Assembly: GCA_963747255.1 (NCBI GenBank)
Contig: CAVVEG010000018.1
Location: 434,001-498,000, forward strand
Source: CAIYRG01 sp963747255
Lineage (GTDB): Bacteria; Pseudomonadota; Alphaproteobacteria; Micropepsales; Micropepsaceae
Length of the DNA: 64,000 nucleotides
Direction: 5' to 3'
This document shows positions 33,455 to 41,708 of the stretch, in pieces (within the stretch, counting starts at the first letter, position 1; every line of letters starts with the position of its first letter). A program made the position numbers and the translations under genes. The notes under the pieces were generated by a model, which had not been told where the DNA came from, searched no databases, and saw only the letters and a list, made by a program, of their open reading frames with translations.

Positions 33455-34129
33455 ATGAGATTGCTTCTGGTTGAGGATAACGAAACCCTCAGCGCGCTTT
33501 TGCAAAAGGGATTGACCGCAGCAGGATTTGCGGTCGATGTGGTCAGGACAGTAGCGGAAGCGCTCGACGGATTGGCGACGACACGCTTCTCCGCGGTTGT
33601 CCTTGATCTCGGATTGCCCGACGGCGACGGCTATTCCGTGCTCCTGAATCTGCGTTCCAGAGGCGACTCGACACCCGTGCTGATTTTGACGGCGCGCGGC
33701 GCGGTTGATGACAAGGTGAAGGGATTTCAGCGCGGCGCCGACGATTATCTTGGCAAGCCCTTTGCCCTCGAGGAACTGATTGCGCGTTTGCACGCGTTGC
33801 TTCGCCGTCCGGGGGTACTGCTCGGCGCCGCGCTCAAACTCGGTCATCTGACCTTCGATACGGCGGCGCGCGAGTTGACGGTGGACGGCCGATTGCAATT
33901 TGTACCGCCGCGCGAGGCTGCGGTGCTCGAAGTGCTTCTCCGCAGAAGCGGACGCGTGGTGCCCAAACAGGTAATCGAAGATCAGCTCTACGGCCTGTCA
34001 GACGAAGTCAATTCGAATGCGGTGGAAGTCTATGTGCACCGGCTGCGCAAACAATTGTCCGATTCCGGCGCGGGCGTCGAAATACACACCATCAGGGGCG
34101 TTGGATACCTGATCAGGGAATTGACATGA
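33455..34129 (+). CDS. OmpR-family response regulator
   Basis: 224 residues. The receiver has LLLVEDNETLSALLQKGL (acidic pair), the phospho-Asp in AVVLDLGLPDGDGY, Thr in LILTARG, and Lys in LGKPFALEEL. The winged helix has LTVDGRLQFVPPREAAVLEV, then SNAVEVYVHRLRKQLSDSGA and IRGVGYLIREL. It is like QseB/TctD/CusR regulators. The histidine kinase starts as ATGA at its stop. It is divergent from the efflux operon and most likely controls it, and possibly the PRMT gene further down its own operon. Confidence 0.92.
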   Translation: MRLLLVEDNETLSALLQKGLTAAGFAVDVVRTVAEALDGLATTRFSAVVLDLGLPDGDGYSVLLNLRSRGDSTPVLILTARGAVDDKVKGFQRGADDYLGKPFALEELIARLHALLRRPGVLLGAALKLGHLTFDTAARELTVDGRLQFVPPREAAVLEVLLRRSGRVVPKQVIEDQLYGLSDEVNSNAVEVYVHRLRKQLSDSGAGVEIHTIRGVGYLIRELT

Positions 34130-35505
34130 AAATCCGCTTCAAATCCATCCTTGACCGGATCATTTGGCTGCATGTGCTGGCGCTGGCCGGAGTATTCGGG
34201 ACCATATCCATTGCTGCCTGGCTTCTGCTGGGTGCGACGGCAAATAATCTTGAGGAGCGGCTGCTGCTCGACCATGCGATGAATGTTGCCGAACATCTGC
34301 AGGCCGGAAATGGCGGCTGGTCTCTCGAGCTTCCTCCGGACCTGCAGGCGCTGTATGGACGTGGCTATGGCGGATATGCGCTTGCGGTGATCGACGGTTC
34401 GGGCCGGGTCCTGTTCTCGTCACTGCCGCAACGAGATCGCCTGTTCGCCCCGCAGGAGACTCTTCGGAACCCCTATTTTTTCCGGCAGAGGCGCGGGAAG
34501 GCGGCGTTTTACGGCATCGACTTCCCGGTTCGCAGCGGTGCACGCAGCGCGACCATCCAGGTGGCGCAAGACCTGGAGAATGCCGATGTGATCGTGGACG
34601 ATGTGGTGGCCGGATTTGTGCGCCGCGTCGCGTGGGTTCTGGTTCCGATGTTCGTGCTGCTTCTCGGACTTGACGTACTGATTGTCCGGCGCGCCTTGAG
34701 ACCGATCACCACGGCATCGCAACTGGCGCGGTCGATCCAACCGGGCAGAATAGGTTTGCGTTTGCCCGAGAAGGGGCTTCCGAACGAAGTGTTGCCGCTG
34801 GTCGAAGCGGTCAATCAGGCGCTCGAGCGCTTGGAACAGGGCTTTCAGACGCAGCGCGATTTCACGGCGGATGCTGCGCATGAATTGCGCACTCCGCTGG
34901 CGGTCCTGATGACCATGATCGACGTCCTGCCCGACCGCCGCGCGGCGGAGGAATTGCGCCCGCATATACAGGGAATGGGCCGCATCGTCGGACAGCTTCT
35001 GGAACTGGCCGAACTGGAATGTTCGACGCTGGGCTCGGAAGAAGTCGCCGATCTGCGCGCCGTGTGTTCGGAGGCTGTCAGTATCATGGCGCCTGTCGCC
35101 CTGGCCGGCGGCAAGAGCATTGAGCTGACCGCGCCGGCGACACCTGTCTGGGTACAGGGAAACGCCGAAATGCTGTTCCGCGCGGTCCGCAATCTGGTGG
35201 AGAACGCGATTCGCTACACTGCCGCAGCGACGATGGTTGAGGTTGAAGTGGGCGACGCGGGAGCGGTTACGGTCAAAGACCGTGGTCCCGGTATCCCCGA
35301 TGCCGAAAGGGAACTGATTTTCCGGCGATTCTGGCGCCGCGACCGGCGGAGCGGTCCGAATGCCGGTCTGGGATTATCGATTGTGCAGCGTGCGATTCAG
35401 ATTTATGGGGGGATGATCGGCGTGGGTCAAAGGGAGGGAGGCGGCGCCGTCTTTTCGATCAGCCTGCCGGCCCGAAAATCGGGCGCCAACCCATTCGCAG
35501 CTTGA
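34126..35505 (+). CDS. Sensor histidine kinase, two-transmembrane type
   Basis: 459 residues. Helix 1 is near residues 15-35 (VLALAGVFGTISIAAWLLLG), followed by a periplasmic sensor of about 130 residues (LPPDLQALYGRGYGGYALAV) and helix 2 at ALVPMFVLLLGLDVL-like VAWVLVPMFVLLLGLDVLIV. A HAMP-like linker leads to the H-box FTADAAHELRTPLAVL, then the N-box NLVENAIRY, G1 VKDRGPGIPD, F-box FRRFWR and G2 GLGLSIV. All catalytic residues are present. The sensor domain has no obvious metal-binding His or Met cluster, so the signal is not readable. It is translationally coupled to the regulator; the TPR-PRMT gene starts 18 bp after its stop. Confidence 0.92.
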   Translation: MKIRFKSILDRIIWLHVLALAGVFGTISIAAWLLLGATANNLEERLLLDHAMNVAEHLQAGNGGWSLELPPDLQALYGRGYGGYALAVIDGSGRVLFSSLPQRDRLFAPQETLRNPYFFRQRRGKAAFYGIDFPVRSGARSATIQVAQDLENADVIVDDVVAGFVRRVAWVLVPMFVLLLGLDVLIVRRALRPITTASQLARSIQPGRIGLRLPEKGLPNEVLPLVEAVNQALERLEQGFQTQRDFTADAAHELRTPLAVLMTMIDVLPDRRAAEELRPHIQGMGRIVGQLLELAELECSTLGSEEVADLRAVCSEAVSIMAPVALAGGKSIELTAPATPVWVQGNAEMLFRAVRNLVENAIRYTAAATMVEVEVGDAGAVTVKDRGPGIPDAERELIFRRFWRRDRRSGPNAGLGLSIVQRAIQIYGGMIGVGQREGGGAVFSISLPARKSGANPFAA

Positions 35506-35523
35506 TATAGTAGAAGTTTCGCG

Positions 35524-36840
35524 ATGGCTGACCAGCGCGTGCTCCAGGCATTCGAACAGTATCAGGCGGGCCGGCTGGAGGCCGCCGCAGAACTGTTGCG
35601 GGATTATCTCAAGCTTTTTTCCTACGACGTGTCTGCGCTTCATCTCGTCGGCGTTATTTATTACCGCCAGGGCAAGCTGGATGGCGCCCGCGAGCACCTC
35701 GCGCGCGCCTGTTCCGCGCCCGGCGCAAATTCCGAGATGTTCAACAATTACGGGGCGGTTCTGAACGCGTCAGGCGACCAGCCGGGCGCAATGGCTGCCT
35801 ATCGCCGTGCTCTGTCGCTTGATCCAAATTACGCGGACGCCCTGAGCAATCTGGGGGTGATTTACCTCGCGCAGGGTGAAACGCGGCGCGCAATCGAAGC
35901 CCTGCGGCGCGCGGTGGCACTGAAACCGGAACTGACCGAGGCGCAGCTAAATCTCCGCAATGCCTACAAGGATCTGGTTCCTCCATGGCATTTCGCAATG
36001 ATCAACGACAGGCCGCGCAACAACGCGTACCAGGACGCGATCGCGCGTGCGGCTCCGGGAAAGCGTGTGCTCGATATTGGTACCGGGACAGGGCTGCTGG
36101 CGATGATGGCGGCCAGAGCCGGTGCTGCCAGCGTAACAACCTGCGAGGCCACGCGGGAGATCGCCGAGCGAGCCCGGGAAATTATCGCCCTAAACGGCCT
36201 GGCCGACCGCATCAGCGTGGTCGCCAAACATTCCACAGATCTCGTAATTGCTCGCGACCTGTCCGAGCGGGCGCAGGTCCTGATTACCGAAACATTCTCC
36301 AGCGATCTGCTCGGCGAGGGAGTGCTTCCCACGATCGAGCATGCCCGGCGCGAGCTGCTGACGGCAGATGCCGTTGTGGTTCCCCGCTCCGCTGCTGCGA
36401 AGGGATATCTTGCCGGAGGATCCGAAATCGAAGGCATGCTTTTCGCAGGCCGGACAAATGGTTTCGACCTTTCCCCGTTCAACGATTTCGCTCCTCCGAT
36501 TTTGGCGACGACCGTGAGCGAAATTCCCCATGACATCCTCTCGGAGGATTTTGAGCTGTTCGGTTTTGATTTCCGCACCGGGGAATTTCCCATGGGCAAC
36601 CGGCAGCTCTCAATTCCGGTGGTAAAGTCCGGGGTCGCCGCTGTCGTGGTTCAATGGATTTGTTTCGATCTCGACGATACCGGTCGCTACGAGAATCGGC
36701 CGTCATCGCATTCCGGGATGGAAAACCATTGGACCCAGATTCTCTACCGGCTTCCGCAACCTCTTGCGGTTGCGGCGGGCGACACCGTTCATCTGGCCGT
36801 TGGCCACAACCGCAAGCAATTTCTGGTCCGGCTGGTTTGA
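35524..36840 (+). CDS. TPR protein fused to a PRMT7-like arginine methyltransferase, copy 2
   Basis: 438 residues, collinear with the protein at 25095. TPRs are in residues 1-150 (YDVSALHLVGVIYYRQGKLD, FNNYGAVLNASGDQPGAMAA, SNLGVIYLAQGETRRAIEAL). The methyltransferase has WHFAMINDRPRNNAYQDAI, motif I VLDIGTGTGLLAMMAA, CEATREIAERAREIIALNGL, VVAKHSTDLVIA, and double-E-like LITETFSSDLLGEGVLPTIE, followed by HARRELL. The run of GxGxLPxxEHA(H/R)R in particular matches PRMT7. NHWTQILYRLPQPLAVAAGD matches the PRMT7 barrel. It follows the histidine kinase by 18 bp on the same strand with no terminator seen, so it is probably in the two-component operon. The target protein is unknown. Confidence 0.83.
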   Translation: MADQRVLQAFEQYQAGRLEAAAELLRDYLKLFSYDVSALHLVGVIYYRQGKLDGAREHLARACSAPGANSEMFNNYGAVLNASGDQPGAMAAYRRALSLDPNYADALSNLGVIYLAQGETRRAIEALRRAVALKPELTEAQLNLRNAYKDLVPPWHFAMINDRPRNNAYQDAIARAAPGKRVLDIGTGTGLLAMMAARAGAASVTTCEATREIAERAREIIALNGLADRISVVAKHSTDLVIARDLSERAQVLITETFSSDLLGEGVLPTIEHARRELLTADAVVVPRSAAAKGYLAGGSEIEGMLFAGRTNGFDLSPFNDFAPPILATTVSEIPHDILSEDFELFGFDFRTGEFPMGNRQLSIPVVKSGVAAVVVQWICFDLDDTGRYENRPSSHSGMENHWTQILYRLPQPLAVAAGDTVHLAVGHNRKQFLVRLV

Positions 36841-37134
36841 CCGGACTGAGCGCCGTAATGCGCTACCCCTGAGCGGACAAAACAAGCCAACGTCAATCTC
36901 ACTGTAACCTAAATGCAACGTTCAGCCGAAAACTGTAAGCGAAAGTTCAGAATCGGCATTTCCCTCATTGACCATTCTAAACGCTTCATAAACGATTGTT
37001 CAGATCGGCGATGCCGGTCGTAGCTCCTTTGGGGGGGGGGACTACACAGCGAGCAGGAATGCGCGTGGGGCGAGCGCGGTGGCGTCCCAAACGCATCGTG
37101 TAGTCAAGCGCTTGTGCGCGTCAGGGGAGAAATC
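36841..37134 (+). promoter_or_regulatory. Leader region of the TonB receptor gene with a G10 tract
   Basis: 294 bp without a gene. A possible -35 TTGACC (near 36968) is followed by a weak AT-rich -10 region. Ten consecutive Gs at 37031-37040 lie about 95 bp before the receptor ATG and probably downstream of transcription start. Long G tracts change length by slippage and can alter expression of outer-membrane proteins. AGGGGAGA at the 3' end is the ribosome binding site. Confidence 0.5.
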
Positions 37135-40100
37135 ATGAATCCGAAAACTTCGAGGCTTGCATCTCTATTGGGTTCGGCCTCATTGCTGGCCATGTCGGGG
37201 ATCGGCGGCGCCCATGCGCAGCAAGTCGCCCAGGCGCAGACCGCGCAGGCGAATCCGATGGAGGTGCCGGAGCAGGTGTTGGTCACCGGCTCTCTGATCC
37301 GCGGCGCGGCGGCAGTCGGCGTGCCCGTGACCAATCTGAGCCCGCAGGACTTCACCCAGACGGGCGCGCTCACCACGTCCGACCTGTTCCGCACCATTCC
37401 CGCGGCGAACGTCTCTCCGGGGCCTGTTGCCGTTCAGTCGGGCGCTAACATTGAACGCGCGACACGCGTCAATATCCGCCAGCTGGATACGGGCGACGCA
37501 GTTCGCACCCTGCTCCTCGTGGATGGGCATCGCTTCCCCGGACAGGGTAATGGCGTCTGTGAAATTGATCCCTCGATTGTTCCTGCTCTGGCGTTGGACC
37601 GCCTCGACATTCTGCTCGACGGCGCATCCGCGACGTATGGCACGGCCGCGATGGCCGGCGTTATCAATGAAGTGCTGAAGCGCGGTTTTGACGGCGCGGT
37701 CACCAGGTTTCAATTTGCAGGCAAAGCCGGCGGCGGCAGGTCCGAGGACGCGTCGCAATTGTATGGCCGCACCTGGGAGGGCGGCGACATCACCCTGACC
37801 TATGAATGGTTCAACAACTCGCCGATCAAGAACGGTGCTTTCAATTCAAGAGCGACGGTCAATTTCACCCCATGGGGACTGAACGACCGCACGCCCACGA
37901 ACTCCGCGATCGTCCCGATCATCACCACTGGCAAGCCGGCCACTACGCTGGGCACGGTCTGCGCCAACTGTTATTCCATTCCGGCCGGAACAGGCGCCAA
38001 TTTCAATGCTTCGTTGAACGGCGGCGTCGGACCGATAGGGCCCGGCAGTGCCGCAACCCTGAATTGGGCCTCCTTCGCCGTCGCCTCCAACAACAACGCC
38101 CACAATGATGTCAATCCCTTCAGTCTCGGTTGGTACGATGCCGCGCAGCAGAAGAACTCATTTGCCGGCACCTTCGATCAAAGGCTGCTCAGCTGGGTGT
38201 CTCTGTATGCTGAAGGTCTGTACACAAATCGCCGCGCAGAATATGTCAATCCGCCAAATCTCAGCCCGAATTCGTCAAATCTGCTGAACGTCACGGTCCC
38301 GACGGTAAATCCCTATTACCCCACCGGCGCACCAGGCGGTTTGCATGTTCTGAGCGATATTGGATACCAGGAGGGAGACGTTACCGATGCGTACGAGCTT
38401 TCCAGCATGTACACCTACGGGCTGAACCTCACCCTCCCGCGCAATTGGGAAGGCAAAGTCTTTATCTCCCAGCAATATGACAGCAGTTACAATAATGTGC
38501 ACGGTACGGTGAACCCCAACGCCGTCTCGGCGGCGCTCGGTTGGACCATCACCTCACCCAATGTTCTGGGCCTGGGCACCGGTACTGCAACCTGGACCAA
38601 GCCGGCGGACGTTCCGTACCTCAATCTGTTCTGCGATCCGCTCGCGTTCCAGTGCAACTCGCCGAACACATTGAGCTATATCACGGGCCTCCATATCATC
38701 GACGAAAGGTACTGGGTGGATGAAAAGGGCGGCACCTTCGATGGTCCGCTGTTCGATCTTCCGGCGGGTCCGGTCAGAGCGGCGGTCGGCGGCTTGTATA
38801 GCACCGACACGTTCCGGCTGACCGAGTTCGACAGTACCGGCACACCGACCCTTCAGGCGCCGATGCTGACCGACTCCCTGTTCCGGTCTGACTGGGCTGC
38901 ATTCGTGCAGTTGAACGTGCCGGTGGTCAGCGATGAAATGAACATACCGCTCATCCGCAAGCTGGAGCTCGAAGGTTCATGGCGTCATGATCAGTACAAT
39001 GACGTCGGAGGCATCAGCGTCCCGAAAGTGGCTTTCAACTGGACCGTGTCGGAGGATATCGGCCTGACGGTTCGCGGGTCATGGGGCACCTCCTTCCGCG
39101 CTCCCGGCTTCGGCGAAACGTCACCGCTCGCCAACAATGCCATCGCAGCACAGAATCAGACGCAATTTAATCCCAACTCGAACATCAGTGTTGTCTGCAA
39201 AACCCCGGTGGATTCTGCTGCCTATCGCCTGATCCATCCCAAGGTCGGCATCGGCTGGAACGGCTCGGTGGACAACAATTCGGCGAATAGCCCGTTGGGT
39301 TGCGGCGCAGGCGCTGGAGTCGGCGGCAACAGCGCGGTTCCGACCGGCATATCCTTTCTCGGCGCGGCATCCGTCCCAATCCAGAACGGTTTCCGGCAAT
39401 ACGTGAATACCGACCAAAACTCACTCAGACCCGAGACAGGAAACAACTACAGCATCGGCGGCGAAATCGCGCCGACGATTTCGTTCCTGCGGGGTCTGGA
39501 CATCCAGGCGACCTGGTACAGCATCAAAATCGATGGCGCGCTCAGAAGCTTCGGCAACCCGACATCGAATTCATTCAACGATCCAACGCAGGGATTTGCT
39601 TATATCGTACCGACGGACCTCGCCGCCGCAGGCGTCGATGTCGCCGGGTGCAGCAACAACAACACCCCGCAGGCCTGCCCCGAATTCGAAAGCATGGTGC
39701 GCGGTTTGCTGAACAACAACCGGAACTCTGTCGATCCCTCCATTCTCACCAGCGTAACCTGGATCAATGACGGCGGCATCATGAACGCCGGCTGGATCCA
39801 CCTGTCGGGCATAGACTGGAGCTGGAGCTACGATTACGACGCTGGCGATCTGGGCGCGTTCAATATCGGACAGGTCGGGACCTACTACCTTCATCAGTAC
39901 TCGGCCAACTTCGCAACCGCCGCATACGATCCGGAAGCCGCTTCAGTCACCGACGGCTTTCATACCAATATCGGAGCAGTCGGTGGAATTGCGCAAAACG
40001 GTGTCGAATCGCTGCCGCGAATGCGCTATCGCGCGCGTTTGGGATGGAGCAATGGGCCATTCAGCGTTGTCGGCTTCATGGACTACCAATCCCATTTCTA

Positions 40101-40437
40101 TAATACCCAGGGCGCGCCGCCGAACGTCAACTTCCAGTGCACGACCTCGGGCGGCACCGTCGGTGGCGGGAGCCTGCCCTGCGCAATTGGCAACTACACC
40201 AATATCGAGCCGTCCTATTACACCTTCGATTTATCGTTCGGATATGACACCGGCGATTTTCCGGGGAATGATTATCTGAAACACATCGGTATCCAGTTCG
40301 TGGTCGCCGATATCATGGACAAGCATCCGCCGTTCGAATACCGCACCAGCACGGGCGGTGGAAATCCGGCAGCGTACGATATTACCAAGAGCCTTCAGGG
40401 ACGAACCTTCAATCTGATTATCACCAAGACCTGGTAA
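37135..40437 (+). CDS. TonB-dependent outer-membrane receptor
   Basis: 1100 residues from ATG 37135, just after AGGGGAGAAATC; GTG 37114 is an unlikely alternative. Signal peptide (LASLLGSASLLAMSGIGGAHAQ), then a TonB-box-like region near PEQVLVTGSLI and a plug domain with GALTTSDLFRTIPAANVSPG, RTLLLVDGHRFPGQG, LDRLDILLDGASATYGTAAM and GVINEVLKR. The 22-strand barrel follows, with LTVRGSWGTSFRAPGFGE, NYSIGGEIAPTISFLRGLDI and a terminal aromatic (FNLIITKTW). The NVGG/INEVLKRGF style and large size are common in receptors for plant or complex organic ligands. No N-terminal signalling (STN) domain is present. It lies alone, before its own terminator. The ligand is unknown. Confidence 0.92.
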   Translation: MNPKTSRLASLLGSASLLAMSGIGGAHAQQVAQAQTAQANPMEVPEQVLVTGSLIRGAAAVGVPVTNLSPQDFTQTGALTTSDLFRTIPAANVSPGPVAVQSGANIERATRVNIRQLDTGDAVRTLLLVDGHRFPGQGNGVCEIDPSIVPALALDRLDILLDGASATYGTAAMAGVINEVLKRGFDGAVTRFQFAGKAGGGRSEDASQLYGRTWEGGDITLTYEWFNNSPIKNGAFNSRATVNFTPWGLNDRTPTNSAIVPIITTGKPATTLGTVCANCYSIPAGTGANFNASLNGGVGPIGPGSAATLNWASFAVASNNNAHNDVNPFSLGWYDAAQQKNSFAGTFDQRLLSWVSLYAEGLYTNRRAEYVNPPNLSPNSSNLLNVTVPTVNPYYPTGAPGGLHVLSDIGYQEGDVTDAYELSSMYTYGLNLTLPRNWEGKVFISQQYDSSYNNVHGTVNPNAVSAALGWTITSPNVLGLGTGTATWTKPADVPYLNLFCDPLAFQCNSPNTLSYITGLHIIDERYWVDEKGGTFDGPLFDLPAGPVRAAVGGLYSTDTFRLTEFDSTGTPTLQAPMLTDSLFRSDWAAFVQLNVPVVSDEMNIPLIRKLELEGSWRHDQYNDVGGISVPKVAFNWTVSEDIGLTVRGSWGTSFRAPGFGETSPLANNAIAAQNQTQFNPNSNISVVCKTPVDSAAYRLIHPKVGIGWNGSVDNNSANSPLGCGAGAGVGGNSAVPTGISFLGAASVPIQNGFRQYVNTDQNSLRPETGNNYSIGGEIAPTISFLRGLDIQATWYSIKIDGALRSFGNPTSNSFNDPTQGFAYIVPTDLAAAGVDVAGCSNNNTPQACPEFESMVRGLLNNNRNSVDPSILTSVTWINDGGIMNAGWIHLSGIDWSWSYDYDAGDLGAFNIGQVGTYYLHQYSANFATAAYDPEAASVTDGFHTNIGAVGGIAQNGVESLPRMRYRARLGWSNGPFSVVGFMDYQSHFYNTQGAPPNVNFQCTTSGGTVGGGSLPCAIGNYTNIEPSYYTFDLSFGYDTGDFPGNDYLKHIGIQFVVADIMDKHPPFEYRTSTGGGNPAAYDITKSLQGRTFNLIITKTW

Positions 40438-40454
40438 GTCGGCCTTGAGCATTG

Positions 40455-40482
40455 AAGGCCGCGAGCGTCCGCCCGCGGCCTT
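40455..40482 (+). terminator. Rho-independent terminator after the TonB receptor
   Basis: AAGGCCGCG and CGCGGCCTT form a perfect nine-base stem with a ten-base loop, followed by TTTTGCC. It is 18 bp after the receptor stop. Confidence 0.85.
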
Positions 40483-40574
40483 TTGCCGTCCGCACCGGTT
40501 CCATTTCGAGCCAACTTGGCAGAATGGCCGTTTTCGCGCATGATTGCCGCCGAGGAATTTCGGAGGGAGCAAAC

Positions 40575-41111
40575 ATGAAGAGGATTTTGGCCGCTGTCTG
40601 CACGGCAGCTTTGTTTGCGCTTCCGGCGCATGCCGCACTCCAGACGGGGGCGAAAGCGCCCGATTTTGCCGCCGTTGCCTCGATTGGAGGCAAGGAGTTC
40701 AAATTTGCTCTCGCGGATGCGCTGAAAAAGGGCCCGGTTGTGCTCTATTTTTACCCGGCGGCTTTCACTCCGGGCTGCACCATCGAAGCGCATAATTTCG
40801 CAGACGCCATGGGCGATTTCCAGAAACTCGGCGCAACCGTGATTGGCGTGTCGCACGATCCGATTGAAAAACTGGACCGCTTTTCGCTCACCGAATGCCG
40901 CAGCAAATTCCCCGTCGCCGCGGATACAGATGGCAGTATCATGCGGAATTATGATGCGGTGCAGGACCCTCGGGCTGAATATGCCGAGCGCGTATCCTAT
41001 GTGATCGCGCCGGATGGGCGCGTGCTGTACAGCTATACGGCAGGTGACCCGACGCACCATGTCGAATACACCATGGCCGCCGTCAAGAAGTTCGTTTCCG
41101 GACAGCATTAG
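40575..41111 (+). CDS. Exported peroxiredoxin (BCP/AhpC-TSA family)
   Basis: 178 residues from ATG 40575, with GGAGGGAGC upstream. A Sec signal (ILAAVCTAALFALPAHA) precedes LQTGAKAPDFAAVASIGGKE. The peroxidatic Cys is in YFYPAAFTPGCTIEAHNFAD, with the family's P-x3-T-x2-C; a second Cys in SLTECRSKFP could resolve it as in atypical 2-Cys or BCP enzymes. The end, SYVIAPDGRVLYSYTAGDP, is standard. Most BCP proteins are cytoplasmic, so a periplasmic form is notable and could protect the envelope redox enzymes; that link is inference. No reductase partner is adjacent. Confidence 0.9.
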   Translation: MKRILAAVCTAALFALPAHAALQTGAKAPDFAAVASIGGKEFKFALADALKKGPVVLYFYPAAFTPGCTIEAHNFADAMGDFQKLGATVIGVSHDPIEKLDRFSLTECRSKFPVAADTDGSIMRNYDAVQDPRAEYAERVSYVIAPDGRVLYSYTAGDPTHHVEYTMAAVKKFVSGQH

Positions 41112-41480
41112 TCCGGAACGGACAATCAGACCGGGCGGAGCGATGGTTTGAGCGTTGCTCCGCAGAGGACCGGGCAACCCCGTCGCTTGGGCCCTGTCGC
41201 CCGTGGCCCCGTAGCCTGCGGACTGGCGGCTTGTCTCTTGTCAGCCTTACCGCCGATAAACCATTATCCCATAAAGAATTGAGCTTCTTTGCCACAGGGC
41301 GGGAACCTGAGCGCGCTCGCGGAGTTCCTTCCCGCGCCGCAGGCAGATTTGCCCGGCGATGAACGACGGGGGGCGGCTCGTTCACCCGACCGGCGGTAGC
41401 ATGCCCGGTCTTCCCCTTCAGGTTGCGTGAACCCGTCGCTACCATTGCATGACGCTCCAGCCGCCGGATGGTTGCCGTTC

Positions 41481-41559
41481 GCCTGAAGCATTTTCCGCCG
41501 AAGTGGCTGCCACTTCGGCGAAGAAAATGCGGCAATCCAAATGAGTTGGAGCGGCTTTC
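41481..41559. repeat. Dispersed palindromic repeat, copy 2
   Basis: Nearly identical to copy 1 at 4754: GCCTGAAGCATTTTCCGCC, then GAAGTGGCTGCCACTTC, GGCGAAGAAAATGC, GGCAATCCAAATGAGTTG and GAGCGGCTTTCCGATG. The arms differ only in the loop. It is separated from copy 3 by about 25 bp. Confidence 0.88.
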
Positions 41560-41584
41560 CGATGCCTTCCGATGGAAAACGCCC

Positions 41585-41657
41585 AGAGCATTTTCCGCCG
41601 AAGTGGCTGCCATTTCGGCGAAGAAAATGCAGCAAATGAGTTGGAGCGCCCTTCCGA
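41585..41657. repeat. Dispersed palindromic repeat, copy 3
   Basis: AGCATTTTCCGCCGAAGTGG, then CTGCCATTTCGGCGAAG and AAAATGCAGCAAATGAGTTG, with a short internal deletion (GGCAATCC lost) relative to copies 1 and 2. It is in direct orientation behind copy 2, so the pair looks like a tandem duplication. Confidence 0.85.
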
Positions 41658-41708
41658 TTCTTTCCAATCGGAAAGCGCTCTGATCTCAAAATCGGTGTGA
41701 CTGCTTCA

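Larger units (their letters stand above)
41112..41708. other. 597-bp region before the polysaccharide locus: hairpins and two dispersed repeats
   Basis: No gene is seen. A 7-bp perfect stem GCGGAGC/GCTCCGC (41135-41163) and several GC-rich potential hairpins occupy the first 130 bp, with no T-run. Two copies of the dispersed palindrome lie at 41481 and 41585. Next to the second, GAGCGCCCTTCCGATT and AATCGGAAAGCGCTC (41644-41680) form another imperfect hairpin. The promoter for the locus should be here, but I could not identify it. Confidence 0.6.
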
